Assembly (NCBI GenBank): GCA_028819005.1
Contig: JAPPMP010000010.1
Span: forward strand, 1 to 42,312
Length of the DNA: 42,312 bases
Source of the DNA: Acidimicrobiaceae bacterium
Lineage (GTDB): Bacteria > Actinomycetota > Acidimicrobiia > Acidimicrobiales > Aldehydirespiratoraceae
Direction of reading: 5' to 3'
Under the pieces are notes generated by a model. That model saw nothing but the letters and a program-made list of their open reading frames with translations. It searched no databases and had not been told where the DNA came from. Every line of letters starts with the position of its first letter. Position 1 is the stretch's first letter. Positions 10,749 to 18,451 of this stretch are shown here, piece by piece. A program made the position numbers and the translations under genes.

Positions 10749-11434
10749 GCCGCAAACTGGCAGCAGAGGCCACGGGAACGGCTTTCCTGCTTATGGGCGT
10801 GGTGGGCTCGGGCATCATGGCCGAACGACTCTCACCTGAAGACGCGGGCTTGCAACTCTTCCAGAACGCGGTCGCAACCGCCGGCGTGCTATCAGCCATA
10901 ATCGTCATGTTCGGCCCGCTCTCAGGAGCCCACTTCAACCCTGCGGTGACCCTAGCCGACTGGGTTCTGGGCAGTTTCCCCCGTGGTCACGTCCTCGCCT
11001 ATATCTGCGCCCAGATCACCGGAGCGGTGGCCGGCACTGTGTTGGCCAACCTGATGTTCGACTTGGACGCGGTGAACTGGTCCACCAAAACCCGATCAGC
11101 CGGACACCTGTGGCTCGGCGAAGTGGTCGCAACCGTCGGTCTGGTGGCCCTCATCTTCTCGCTGGTCCGCACCGGTCGGCTCCGACTTGTCGCCGGCTCG
11201 GTGGCTGCCTACATCGGCGCGGCCTACTACTTCACGTCCTCCACCAGCTTCGCCAATCCAGCCGTGACGATCGGGCGCATGTTCTCTGACACATTTGCAG
11301 GGATCGAGCCATCCTCTGCGCCCATGTTCATCGTCATGCAACTCATCGGGCTGGTACTGGCCGTGGGCCTGATCCGTTTCCTCTACCCGGACACGGCAGA
11401 GAGACCGGAGGCAAACTTTCAAGGCAACATCTGA
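10742..11434 (+). CDS. MIP/aquaporin-family channel
   Basis: Membrane channel of the major intrinsic protein family, about 230 residues with six predicted membrane spans. Both pore half-helix signatures are present: HFNPAVTLADW in the first half and SFANPAVTIGRMF in the second. Substrate (water, glycerol, arsenite or other small neutral solutes) cannot be read from sequence. The start is GTG 10742 or TTG 10745; both overlap the cysQ TGA (10746-10748), so translation is probably coupled. The frame is open upstream, but that part is a shadow of cysQ. Confidence 0.88.
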   Translation: MLSRKLAAEATGTAFLLMGVVGSGIMAERLSPEDAGLQLFQNAVATAGVLSAIIVMFGPLSGAHFNPAVTLADWVLGSFPRGHVLAYICAQITGAVAGTVLANLMFDLDAVNWSTKTRSAGHLWLGEVVATVGLVALIFSLVRTGRLRLVAGSVAAYIGAAYYFTSSTSFANPAVTIGRMFSDTFAGIEPSSAPMFIVMQLIGLVLAVGLIRFLYPDTAERPEANFQGNI

Positions 11435-11452
11435 GATCTACCTGGGAGAGCC

Positions 11453-11530
11453 ATGAGATCCATCACGCTACGGAATTACCGCTGTTTCGGCGACGAACCT
11501 CAAACCGCTCGCCTTGCACCCCTAACCCTC
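11453..11530 (+). pseudogene. Decapitated 5' end of an AAA/SMC-like ATPase gene
   Basis: After GGGAGA, an ATG opens MRSITLRNYRCFGDEPQTAR then LAPLTL, the typical first strand-loop-strand of RecF/OLD-like AAA ATPases just before their Walker A. Similarity stops after residue 26, exactly where the P-loop should begin. The frame runs on to 11686 as unrelated residues read antisense through a second remnant. Such ATPases are frequent in defence loci. No functional ATPase can be made. Confidence 0.7.
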
Positions 11531-11660
11531 ACTCCCCCCCTAGAACGCGAAGAGCCGCGAAAGGTCGCTGAATATCCGGTAACGCCAGGTTGCCGCGGTC
11601 AATATCTTCAACCAAGAAACTCAAACTGTAGCCAGTGTCTCTATACAACGTGGGTGACAT
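11529..11660 (-). pseudogene. Truncated N-terminus of a DUF262 (GmrSD-type) protein
   Basis: The minus strand encodes a 43-codon ORF from ATG 11660 to TGA 11529. It contains YSLSFLVEDIDRGNLALPDI followed by QRPF, the hallmark N-terminal motif of DUF262 / GmrS-like proteins (type IV restriction and related nucleases). Full-length relatives have several hundred residues, so only the head remains. It meets the ATPase head (11453-11530) end-on, and both genes have lost their 3' parts at the same point, which suggests one deletion. Confidence 0.72.
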
Positions 11661-11762
11661 GGGGAGCCACCCTAGCAGGCCTATGACAGACCCGACTGCG
11701 CCCGACCGCGGGACATGGACCCCTTACAGGGCCAGAGCACGTTCGGGGGCTAGCATCGATGG
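11661..11762 (+). promoter_or_regulatory. nucS promoter with TAGCAT box for a leaderless start
   Basis: TAGCAT (11751-11756) followed by six bases and then ATG matches the leaderless promoter pattern seen repeatedly in this window. No Shine-Dalgarno sequence precedes the start. The upstream 90 bases show no clear -35 or operator. Confidence 0.6.
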
Positions 11763-12428
11763 ATGCGTCTTGTCGTCGCTCGCTGCACAGTCGACTACAA
11801 CGGGAGGTTGCAAGCCCACCTGCCCGAGGCGATTCGCCTGTTGATGGTCAAGGCCGACGGCAGCGTGGCGATTCACGCAGACGGCGGCGCCTACAAGCCG
11901 CTCAACTGGATGAATCCACCGAACCGACTCGCCGAGGACGCAGAAGAGGGCATTTGGACGGTCACCAACCCCAAGGGCGAAGTCCTCACGATCACCCTCC
12001 ACGAGGTGGTCAGCGACTCGTCATTCGAGATGGGACGAGACCCTGGTCTGCAGAAAGACGGCGTCGAGGCACACCTGCAGGAGCTTCTTGCCGACGACCC
12101 CACATCGATCACCGAAGGGCTGCGACTGGTGCGCCGTGAATTCCCCACCAGCATCGGGCCGGTGGATCTCATGTGCCGCGATGCCGACGGGGTGGCGGTG
12201 GCCGTTGAGGTGAAGCGCCGAGGCGAAATCGACGGAGTCGAGCAACTCAGTCGCTACCTGGAGTTCTTGAACCGCGACCCGGCGCTGAGGCCGGTGAGGG
12301 GCGTGTTCGTCGCCCAGGAAATCAGGCCGCAAGCGAAAGTGCTGGCCACCGATCGCGAGATCGAGTGCATTGAAGTCGATTACGACGAACTTCGCGGCAT
12401 CGAATCCCCCAACCTGAGACTCTTCTAG
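11763..12428 (+). CDS. nucS: Mismatch-specific endonuclease NucS/EndoMS
   Basis: Cuts both strands around mismatched bases; it provides the non-canonical mismatch repair of actinobacteria that lack MutSL. At 221 residues it has normal length. The N-terminal domain begins [20 protein letters not shown] and contains AYKPLNWM. The C-terminal RecB-like nuclease has [25 protein letters not shown] and the catalytic D/E-x-K residues near 137 and 149-151. It ends in LRLF, the C-terminal clamp-binding tail of the family. Transcription appears leaderless from TAGCAT. The vanW-like gene follows after a 60-base gap with its own promoter. Confidence 0.96.
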   Translation: MRLVVARCTVDYNGRLQAHLPEAIRLLMVKADGSVAIHADGGAYKPLNWMNPPNRLAEDAEEGIWTVTNPKGEVLTITLHEVVSDSSFEMGRDPGLQKDGVEAHLQELLADDPTSITEGLRLVRREFPTSIGPVDLMCRDADGVAVAVEVKRRGEIDGVEQLSRYLEFLNRDPALRPVRGVFVAQEIRPQAKVLATDREIECIEVDYDELRGIESPNLRLF

Positions 12429-12488
12429 GGCTCTTTAGGCCACTTTCGGACCTCTATTGAACGGTCGCGGCCTATACGATTGGGCACC
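12429..12488 (+). promoter_or_regulatory. Promoter of the vanW-like operon
   Basis: TATACGAT (12472-12479 region) lies 8-9 bases before GTG 12489, again without a ribosome-binding site. TTGAAC at about 12456 is too close to be a classical -35. Confidence 0.45.
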
Positions 12489-14393
12489 GTGCGAGCGACC
12501 CTCTCGGTGATAGCCGCGACTGTCCTGATTGTGATCGCCTGGGTCATCGACGATGTAGTCAACGGCAAGGACATCCCGAGGGGGGTGGAAGTCGACGAAG
12601 TCGCTGTCGGGTCGATGAGCCGTGAGGAAGCGGCGCTGCGACTCGCTTCGCACCTCTCCCTCGACAAATCCCTGACCCTGGTTTGGGACGGAGCTTCGGT
12701 GACTGCCTCCCCAGCGGAACTGGGCATCGGCATCGACATTGAGGCAACTCTTGATGAAGCTGCTGAGAGCGGTGGTGCAACCCAGCCCTTCCGGTGGCTG
12801 TTCTCGCCGGTCGCGAACCGCAGGGTCGCTCCCCGTTATCTTCTGGATCGGAGCACTCTGGTCGGACTGCTCGGCGAGGGCGCCAATGCGGTGCTTCTAG
12901 TCGATCCCGACGGCCCCGGCGTGGAGTTGGTCGAAGGGGTCTTCGTCTCCGCCGACACCGCCAGGATCCCGATCATCGACATTGCCGAACTTGAACGACG
13001 GCTGCTGATTGCAGTCACGTCCGACGGCGAAGCCCCCGTCGAGTTGCCCACCCTCGGAAGCGAGGCCATAAACGTCGGCGGCACGGAGCTCGCGCGCCGC
13101 GCCAACGAGTTGACCCAAGACGGCGTCGAGGTGGCGTTGCTCGGCTTCTCGGAGTATCACCCGATCCCTGCCCAAGCGTTGCGCCAGTGGGTTGAGTTCA
13201 GTCCCGACGGGGAGATCTCGCTGGACAATGAAGCTGTCGTGGAAACCCTGGCCGCCCTGTTCGTCGGCCTCGGCGACCCCGGGCAGGAGACTGCGTTCTT
13301 CGTCGACCACGCCGAGAACATCCAGATTGTCGGCGGTTCTCCCGGAAGCGTCTGCTGCACCGAAGACGCCGGCGAGCGGATTCTCGGGGCTCTGATCGCA
13401 AGCGAGGACCGCGTGATAGTTCGACCCGCCGAAGACCCCGACGCCAAGGGAGTCGCCTGGGCCGAGTCGTTGGGCATCCGCGAGGTGGTCGGCCAGTTCA
13501 CGACCAACTTCGTGCCGGGACAACAACGCGTGATCAATATCGCTCGCATCGCCGAGTTGACTCAAGGTGCGGTGATCGAGCCCGGTGAGACCTTCTCCGT
13601 CAACGGGTACGTCGGTCCCCGAACGGCCGAAGAAGGCTTTGTGCCCGCGGGAATGATCTACGAGGGCGTCTTCGTCGATTCAGTCGGAGGAGGAATCTCA
13701 CAGTATGCAACAACCCTGTTCAACGCTGCTTTCTTCGCCGGTCTCGACTTCGGCGTGTACCAGAGCCATTCGATCTATCTCGACCGCTACCCCTATGGCC
13801 GCGAAGCGACCGTGTCGCATCCCGCCCCCGACCTGCAGTTAGTCAACAACACGCCCTACGGCGTGCTGATCTGGCCGACGGTGACGCAAGATTCGATCAC
13901 TGTTCGGCTCTACTCGACAAGGACAGTTTTCGCAGAGCAGACAGATCAGAGGACCGTCCCCCATGGTCTGGTCTGCACCAACGTGTACACCGAGCGAACC
14001 AGAACCTACGTGGAGGACGGCCGCCAGGAGGTGGACATGGTTTTTGCTCGTTACCACCCGGAGGGGACCCTCTGTGACGGCACGCCTAGCGTTTCAACGA
14101 CGACCACAGCCCCTGACCGCGAAGAGGCCGACGGCGAAGACGGCGAAGACGGACCGGACCACAACAACGGCGACGAAACCGACGGCGACGGCGAAGACGG
14201 CGAAGACGGACCGGGCCACAACAACGGCGACGAAACCGACCGGGACCAGAAAGGCCGAGGCGAATCCAACGACGACAACGCCGAGCAGGATGCCCCTGAA
14301 CAGGCCCTTGCCGAGCAGGACGCCCCTGAACAGGCCCTTGCCGAGCAGGACGCCCCTACGTCCGCCGGGACTCCGCGGGGCGAGTCATCGTGA
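12489..14393 (+). CDS. VanW-family protein with peptidoglycan-binding-like repeats and an acidic repeat tail
   Basis: Cell-envelope protein with one N-terminal membrane anchor (TLSVIAATVLIVIAWVI). Two regions of the YoaR/PG-binding-4 type follow (about residues 25-330). The VanW domain is at about 340-460, including TTNFVPGQQRVINIARIAE, GETFSVNGYVG and GGGISQYATTLFNAAFF. After the conserved C-terminal strand (HPEGTLCDG) comes an extended low-complexity tail with 19-residue and 10-residue repeats. VanW function is unsettled; an envelope role is inferred from the anchor and the domain. GTG 12489 is preferred over TTG 12480 because of the -10 spacing. The stop overlaps the next gene by four bases (GTGA). 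Confidence 0.88.
   Translation: MRATLSVIAATVLIVIAWVIDDVVNGKDIPRGVEVDEVAVGSMSREEAALRLASHLSLDKSLTLVWDGASVTASPAELGIGIDIEATLDEAAESGGATQPFRWLFSPVANRRVAPRYLLDRSTLVGLLGEGANAVLLVDPDGPGVELVEGVFVSADTARIPIIDIAELERRLLIAVTSDGEAPVELPTLGSEAINVGGTELARRANELTQDGVEVALLGFSEYHPIPAQALRQWVEFSPDGEISLDNEAVVETLAALFVGLGDPGQETAFFVDHAENIQIVGGSPGSVCCTEDAGERILGALIASEDRVIVRPAEDPDAKGVAWAESLGIREVVGQFTTNFVPGQQRVINIARIAELTQGAVIEPGETFSVNGYVGPRTAEEGFVPAGMIYEGVFVDSVGGGISQYATTLFNAAFFAGLDFGVYQSHSIYLDRYPYGREATVSHPAPDLQLVNNTPYGVLIWPTVTQDSITVRLYSTRTVFAEQTDQRTVPHGLVCTNVYTERTRTYVEDGRQEVDMVFARYHPEGTLCDGTPSVSTTTTAPDREEADGEDGEDGPDHNNGDETDGDGEDGEDGPGHNNGDETDRDQKGRGESNDDNAEQDAPEQALAEQDAPEQALAEQDAPTSAGTPRGESS
14130..14357 (+). repeat. In-frame 57-base and 30-base tandem repeats in the vanW-like tail
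   Basis: Two 57-base units (14130-14186, 14187-14243) encode 19-residue acidic repeats with HNNGDETD. Then 30-base units at 14280 and 14310 plus a partial unit at 14340 encode AEQDAPEQAL. Both periods are multiples of three, so the tail grew without breaking the overlap with the next gene. Confidence 0.92.
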
Positions 14394-15607
14394 GAGCCGA
14401 GACAGTCGTCGTGGGCGGGGGGCCGGCCGGCGCCGCCGCTGCGATCGTGCTGGCACGGGCGGGCCGAGACGTCCTTGTCGTCGACAAAGCAGTGTTTCCA
14501 CGGGACAAATGCTGCGGAGACGGCCTCACAGCCCTCGCGCTCCGCGAATTCGAGTTCTTGGGCCTTGATCCTGGAGAGATCGCATCTTGGAACGTGGTTC
14601 GCGATGTCGCCGTGCGATCTCCCTCGGGAACCGAAAGGTGTTATCCCCTGCCGGAAGGACCCGGCTATCACGCAGCGGTGGTGCCGCGAATGGATCTGGA
14701 TGCCGCGGTGCTGGAACTGGCACGGGCCGCCGGTGCTCGTGTCGAGCCGGGATGCACTGTTGCCGGCGCCGAAGTAGCGGGCGACGCCATCGACGTGCTC
14801 ACAGACAAGACCATCGGGCACCGTATTCGGGCCTCGAATCTGATCGCCGCGGACGGCATGTGGTCGCCGGTTCGCAAATCGCTGGGGCTGGGGGTCGACC
14901 AATACCTCGGTGAGTGGCATGCCTTCCGCCAGTACTACCGCAACGTCACGGGCCAGGCTGAACGGCGACTGATCGTCTGGTTCGAACCCGACCTTCTGCC
15001 CGGCTACGCCTGGTCCTTCCCTTTGGGAAACGGTCGAGTGAACGTCGGTTTCGGTATCCGCCGGGGAGGGCGACACACGGTCGGCGACATGAAGCAGCTG
15101 TGGCTTGATCTTCTGGCCAGACCCCACATCCAACAGGCCCTGGGCGCAGAAGCGGTTGCGGAGGCCCCCCACAAGGCCTGGCCGATCCCCGCGCGAATCG
15201 GACGTGTCCCTCTGGTCGGGCCTCGCACGATGTTCGTCGGCGACGCCGCCGCAGCCACTGACCCGATGACCGGCGAGGGCATCGGACAGGCGCTGCTCAC
15301 CGGTCGTCTTGCCGCTGAATCGGTGTTGGCCCACGACGATCCGACAGCGCACTACGCAAAGGCGGTGCGTCAAGAACTCGCAGCCGACGACCGCATGTCT
15401 CGAGCGCTGATCCCATTGTTGGCTCGGCCGTGGGTGACACGCGGAGTGCTCAGGCTCACCGGCTCAACGCCTTGGACGAAGCGCAACTTCGCTCGTTGGA
15501 TGTTCGAGGACTATCCCCGGGCCCTGCTGGCAACACCAAGGCGTTGGAAGCGAAAAATGTTCACCGGTCCCGGCGCCTACCAACGGCGTCTACGCTCGAC
15601 GCCATGA
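14390..15607 (+). CDS. Geranylgeranyl-reductase-family FAD-dependent oxidoreductase
   Basis: Flavoprotein of the p-hydroxybenzoate hydroxylase fold, geranylgeranyl/digeranylgeranyl reductase branch. The FAD motif VVVGGGPAGAAAA spans residues 6-18, DKCCGDGLTA (about 43) is the family cysteine-rich motif, and VGDAAAATDPMTGEGIG (about 283) is the second FAD motif. Members saturate polyprenyl chains, such as those of menaquinone; the exact substrate is not readable. The start overlaps the vanW-like stop and the stop overlaps the PAP2 start (ATGA), so these three genes form one translationally coupled unit. The C-terminus is a basic tail. Confidence 0.88.
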   Translation: MRAETVVVGGGPAGAAAAIVLARAGRDVLVVDKAVFPRDKCCGDGLTALALREFEFLGLDPGEIASWNVVRDVAVRSPSGTERCYPLPEGPGYHAAVVPRMDLDAAVLELARAAGARVEPGCTVAGAEVAGDAIDVLTDKTIGHRIRASNLIAADGMWSPVRKSLGLGVDQYLGEWHAFRQYYRNVTGQAERRLIVWFEPDLLPGYAWSFPLGNGRVNVGFGIRRGGRHTVGDMKQLWLDLLARPHIQQALGAEAVAEAPHKAWPIPARIGRVPLVGPRTMFVGDAAAATDPMTGEGIGQALLTGRLAAESVLAHDDPTAHYAKAVRQELAADDRMSRALIPLLARPWVTRGVLRLTGSTPWTKRNFARWMFEDYPRALLATPRRWKRKMFTGPGAYQRRLRSTP

Positions 15608-16146
15608 ACGAACCGACGGGTGAGTCCATGAGCGAGTTCAGCGACGCCATCGACCGCATCGACGAGGCCGTCGACCAATGGTGGGAACAATGGCGCAACC
15701 GGCCGCTCGTCGACCGGATCTTCTACAGCGCTTCAGAAGCGGCGGACTTCTCCCTGCTCTGGCATGCCCTCGGCGTGGCGCAGGCAATCATCGAGGACGA
15801 CCCGAAGATCGCCATAGGCCTGAGCGCCGCTCTCGGCGTCGAGTCGGCATTGTTGAACGGGCCGATCAAATCGATCTTCGGTCGTGGCCGTCCCTTGCAA
15901 CCTCAGCCTCGGCCGCTCAATCTGCGTCAACCGATAACCAGCAGCTTCCCGAGCGGGCACGCGTCTGCTGCCATGCTCGCCGCCACCGTGCTGTCGCGCA
16001 GAGCCGGCGGCCCGATGTGGTACACGCTGGGCGCGGTCGTTGCCGCAAGCCGATTGCATGTGCGCATCCATCACGCATCAGATGTGGTGGGGGGCCTGAT
16101 CATCGGCGCCGTCTTCGGCAAGATCGCTCGGCGCCTTCTCCGCTAG
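15604..16146 (+). CDS. PAP2-family phosphatase
   Basis: Membrane-associated lipid or polyprenyl phosphatase of 180 residues. The three catalytic signatures are in order: KSIFGRGRP (C1), SSFPSGHAS (C2, PSGH) and SRLHVRIHHASDVVGG (C3, with catalytic His and Asp). Hydrophobic stretches between them fit a reduced PAP2 core. The coupled position after a geranylgeranyl-reductase-like gene suggests isoprenoid or undecaprenyl-phosphate metabolism, but this is inference. The start ATG overlaps the upstream TGA. Confidence 0.9.
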   Translation: MNEPTGESMSEFSDAIDRIDEAVDQWWEQWRNRPLVDRIFYSASEAADFSLLWHALGVAQAIIEDDPKIAIGLSAALGVESALLNGPIKSIFGRGRPLQPQPRPLNLRQPITSSFPSGHASAAMLAATVLSRRAGGPMWYTLGAVVAASRLHVRIHHASDVVGGLIIGAVFGKIARRLLR

Positions 16147-16224
16147 CGGCTCAGCTCGGCCGGTAGTTCGGCCACCGGGTCGGACTGCTAGTTCGAACTG
16201 GTTCTGGCTACTAGTTGGAACTGG
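16147..16224. repeat. Convergent gap with weak hairpin and duplicated CTAGTTSGAACTGG
   Basis: GGCCG (16158-16162) and CGGCC (16169-16173) form a small hairpin that could end transcription. CTAGTTCGAACTGG (16188-16201) is repeated as CTAGTTGGAACTGG (16211-16224); the second copy carries the stop of the small minus-strand gene. This is another gene-end duplication. Confidence 0.55.
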
Positions 16225-16393
16225 CGGGCTCGGTGGGCTCCACGGCTACGAAGGTGAGCACCGAACGAAGATCAAGGAGCAGGTCAGCGACTTCTGCACT
16301 CGTCAACAACTCGCGCTTGATGAAGTCTCCAAGGCCATGGTCGATAATTCCCAGCGCCTCTTCGATCTGCACGCCGTCAATGGCTTCAGTCAT
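16211..16393 (-). CDS. Small hypothetical protein (60 residues)
   Basis: I do not recognise the family. The product MTEAIDGVQIEE... is acidic and predicted helical, with two amphipathic helices (about residues 7-25 and 28-45) and a short tail ending PASSN. The start at 16393 is set by a strong Shine-Dalgarno, GGAGGT, 7 bases upstream. That is unusual here, where most first genes look leaderless, and it supports a real gene. It sits between the PAP2 gene (convergent) and the SDR gene (divergent). The last codons lie in a 14-base duplication. Confidence 0.65.
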   Translation of the reverse strand: MTEAIDGVQIEEALGIIDHGLGDFIKRELLTSAEVADLLLDLRSVLTFVAVEPTEPASSN

Positions 16394-16477
16394 TGTCCGT
16401 AACCTCCCTTGGTGTCTCGGGCCGGGATCGGCTCGTGTTGTTTGCAACCATACTCGCGCAATGTGACAGAGGGCGCG

Positions 16478-16505
16478 TTGTGTTCAACGAATATCGATCT
16501 ACCAT
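16478..16505 (+). promoter_or_regulatory. Promoter of the SDR gene
   Basis: TTGTGT (16478-16483) and TACCAT (16500-16505) are 16 bases apart and resemble -35 and -10 boxes. The ATG follows six bases after the -10, so the transcript would be leaderless. Confidence 0.5.
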
Positions 16506-16511
16506 CCCGCT

Positions 16512-17285
16512 ATGGACACAAAAGGGGCAACAATCGTAGTTACCGGAGCGGCCAGCGGGATCGGCCGGGCAATGGCCCAGCGCTTCGCCGCCGACGGCGC
16601 AGGCACTCTGGTGATTGCCGACCGAGACGGCGACGGAGCGACCGCGGCGGCCGCCGAACTCGGCGCTCGTTGCGAAGTGCTCGACATCACCGATGAGTCC
16701 GCTGTCGTCGACCTGATCGAACGCACCGAAGCCGAAGCCGGGCATATCGACCTGTGGTGCGGAAACGCCGGAATCGCTGCCAACGGGGGCGTTGAACTCG
16801 ACAACGACGCCTGGAACGCCAACTGGAACGTAAACGTGATGGCCCATGTCATCGCCGCGCGTCACCTTGTTCCCCGCTGGATCGAGCGCGGAGGCGGACA
16901 TCTGCTGCTCACCGCATCGGCTGCGGGCCTGCTCACCAACCTGGGCACCGCGCCGTACGCCGTCACCAAGCATGGCTGCGTCGCCCTGGCAGAGTGGATC
17001 GCCATCACCTACGCAGAGCACGGTATCGGCGTCTCATGCCTGTGTCCTCAGGGAGTTCGCACTCCCATGACCGAGGCCGAAGGCGAACTGGCCATAGAAG
17101 TGGTGAGGGCCATGGGCATGATTGAGCCGTCCCAGGTTGCTGAAGCGGTGGCAATCGGGCTGGCCAACGACGACTTCTTGATACTCCCTCATCCCGAAGT
17201 CGCACTCTACGAACAGCGTCGAGCCGGCGACCGCCGACGCTGGCTGACCGGAATGCAGAAACTCCAAGCGTCCCTGCTCAGCTGA
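16512..17285 (+). CDS. Short-chain dehydrogenase/reductase (classical SDR)
   Basis: NAD(P)-dependent oxidoreductase of 257 residues, substrate unknown. The cofactor motif TGAASGIG is at residues 11-18, an acidic residue after beta-2 (IADRDGD) suggests NAD preference, NAG is at 85-87, and the catalytic triad is S136, Y149 and K153 (YAVTK). The PQGVRTPM segment after beta-6 is typical. It is a single-gene transcript on the plus strand, facing the LLM gene across a hairpin. Confidence 0.92.
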   Translation: MDTKGATIVVTGAASGIGRAMAQRFAADGAGTLVIADRDGDGATAAAAELGARCEVLDITDESAVVDLIERTEAEAGHIDLWCGNAGIAANGGVELDNDAWNANWNVNVMAHVIAARHLVPRWIERGGGHLLLTASAAGLLTNLGTAPYAVTKHGCVALAEWIAITYAEHGIGVSCLCPQGVRTPMTEAEGELAIEVVRAMGMIEPSQVAEAVAIGLANDDFLILPHPEVALYEQRRAGDRRRWLTGMQKLQASLLS

Positions 17286-17288
17286 CCC

Positions 17289-17335
17289 ATATCTGCGCGA
17301 AAAACCACATCCTGTGTGGCTCAGCGCGCAGATAT
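17289..17335. terminator. Two-tier hairpin between convergent genes
   Basis: ATATCTGCGCG (17289-17299) pairs perfectly with CGCGCAGATAT (17325-17335). Inside the loop CCACA and TGTGG form a second stem. It lies 4 bases after the SDR stop and before the end of the convergent LLM gene, so a bidirectional terminator is the simplest reading. There is no long T-tract. Confidence 0.6.
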
Positions 17336-17350
17336 TGGTTTGCCTCCGCG

Positions 17351-17413
17351 GCTCCGGCTACGCCCGGCGCTAGCAACACCGCACCCACCCTCCGCCGCTC
17401 CGGCTACGCCCGG
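17351..17413. repeat. Second pair of GCTCCGGCTACGCCCGG elements
   Basis: Copies at 17351-17367 and 17397-17413, 46 bases apart, are nearly identical to the pair at 5880 and 5919. Both pairs lie immediately downstream of minus-strand stop codons. Confidence 0.75.
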
Positions 17414-17416
17414 CAA

Positions 17417-18394
17417 TCAGCAACGCGCGAGACCCTCGATTGCTTCATCGACGTCGACGTCCGGGAATGGCATGACGGCCAATGCCGGGCACGTGACTCC
17501 ATTGTCGATGTAGCGCTGGATATGGGCCCGGCACTCGTCGGGGCTGCCATGCACTATCAACTCGTCGATGATGTGGTCCGGGATCTTGTCCAAGGCTCCA
17601 CGACGGTCGCCCGCGGCCCACTGTTCCCAGTGCTCTCCCAGGGCGTCGCCACGGCCCATCCACTCATGGAAAGCCCTGTAGACAGGCACATTCAGATACG
17701 CAGCGGCCGCGAACTTGCCCGTAGCCAGAGCCGCTTCACGGTCAGGCGTGGGGGCCACAAAGATGCGCGCGACTATTTCCGCATCAGGATTCTCGGCACG
17801 AACAATCCCCGCCACCGTGGAGACATTGTCCGCTGAGAGCCAATTGATGATGGCGCCGTCACTCTCGCGCCCCGCCATGCGCAACATGCCCTCACGCAGC
17901 GCAGCAACCAGGATCGGCACCGGCTGTTCGGGCACTAGCCCCAGGCGGAATCCCTTGATCGAGAAACTGTCGTAGTCCTCGCTGATCTTCTCGCCTGACA
18001 GGGCTGCCTTGAGAAAGCGCACAATGTCTCGGGTTTGTTTGTAGGGAGCTTCGAAGGGGATCCCGTTCCAGCGCTCGACGATGACGTCGGAGGACGAGCC
18101 GACACCCGCGACGAAACGCCCGGGCGCAGCCGACGCCATGCCCGCTATGGACTGTGCCATCAGGCCCGGGGCTCGGGTGTAAGCCCCGAGAATCGCCGTG
18201 CCGAGCCTCATCGAGGGAGTCCACACGCTTCCGAGGGCCAAGGGCGTGAGTCCGTCGGCTCCCATCGCCTCCGCTGACCACAAGTCGGTATAGCCGAGCG
18301 CTTCGAGCCGCTTGAATCGCGATTGTTGGAGGTGCAGGGGTGTTCCGTCGAACGGAACGGTCATTCCGTAACGTTGCGTGGGGGTGGTGGACAT
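17417..18394 (-). CDS. LLM-class F420-dependent oxidoreductase
   Basis: Luciferase-like TIM-barrel oxidoreductase; the sequence follows the actinobacterial F420-dependent group. It has about 325 residues from ATG 18394 (MSTTPTQRYGMTVPFDG). Typical segments are GYTDLWSAEAMGADGLTPLA, TRAPGLMAQSIAGMA, FVAGVGSSSDVIVERWNG and the C-terminal CPALAVMPFPDVD. Substrate unknown. The start is uncertain because the frame is open to 18427; AACAAT six bases before 18394 is a weak -10 match. It is a monocistronic unit with no shared operon. Confidence 0.85.
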   Translation of the reverse strand: MSTTPTQRYGMTVPFDGTPLHLQQSRFKRLEALGYTDLWSAEAMGADGLTPLALGSVWTPSMRLGTAILGAYTRAPGLMAQSIAGMASAAPGRFVAGVGSSSDVIVERWNGIPFEAPYKQTRDIVRFLKAALSGEKISEDYDSFSIKGFRLGLVPEQPVPILVAALREGMLRMAGRESDGAIINWLSADNVSTVAGIVRAENPDAEIVARIFVAPTPDREAALATGKFAAAAYLNVPVYRAFHEWMGRGDALGEHWEQWAAGDRRGALDKIPDHIIDELIVHGSPDECRAHIQRYIDNGVTCPALAVMPFPDVDVDEAIEGLARC

Positions 18395-18451
18395 CTGCTG
18401 ATTGTTCCACTTCGCAGCAACTGTCACACAGGCCGGGCAGACTGTGCCATA

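Noticed and set aside
14051..15373. 440-residue minus-strand ORF
   Set aside because: Antisense to the vanW-like tail and the FAD oxidoreductase; no family features.
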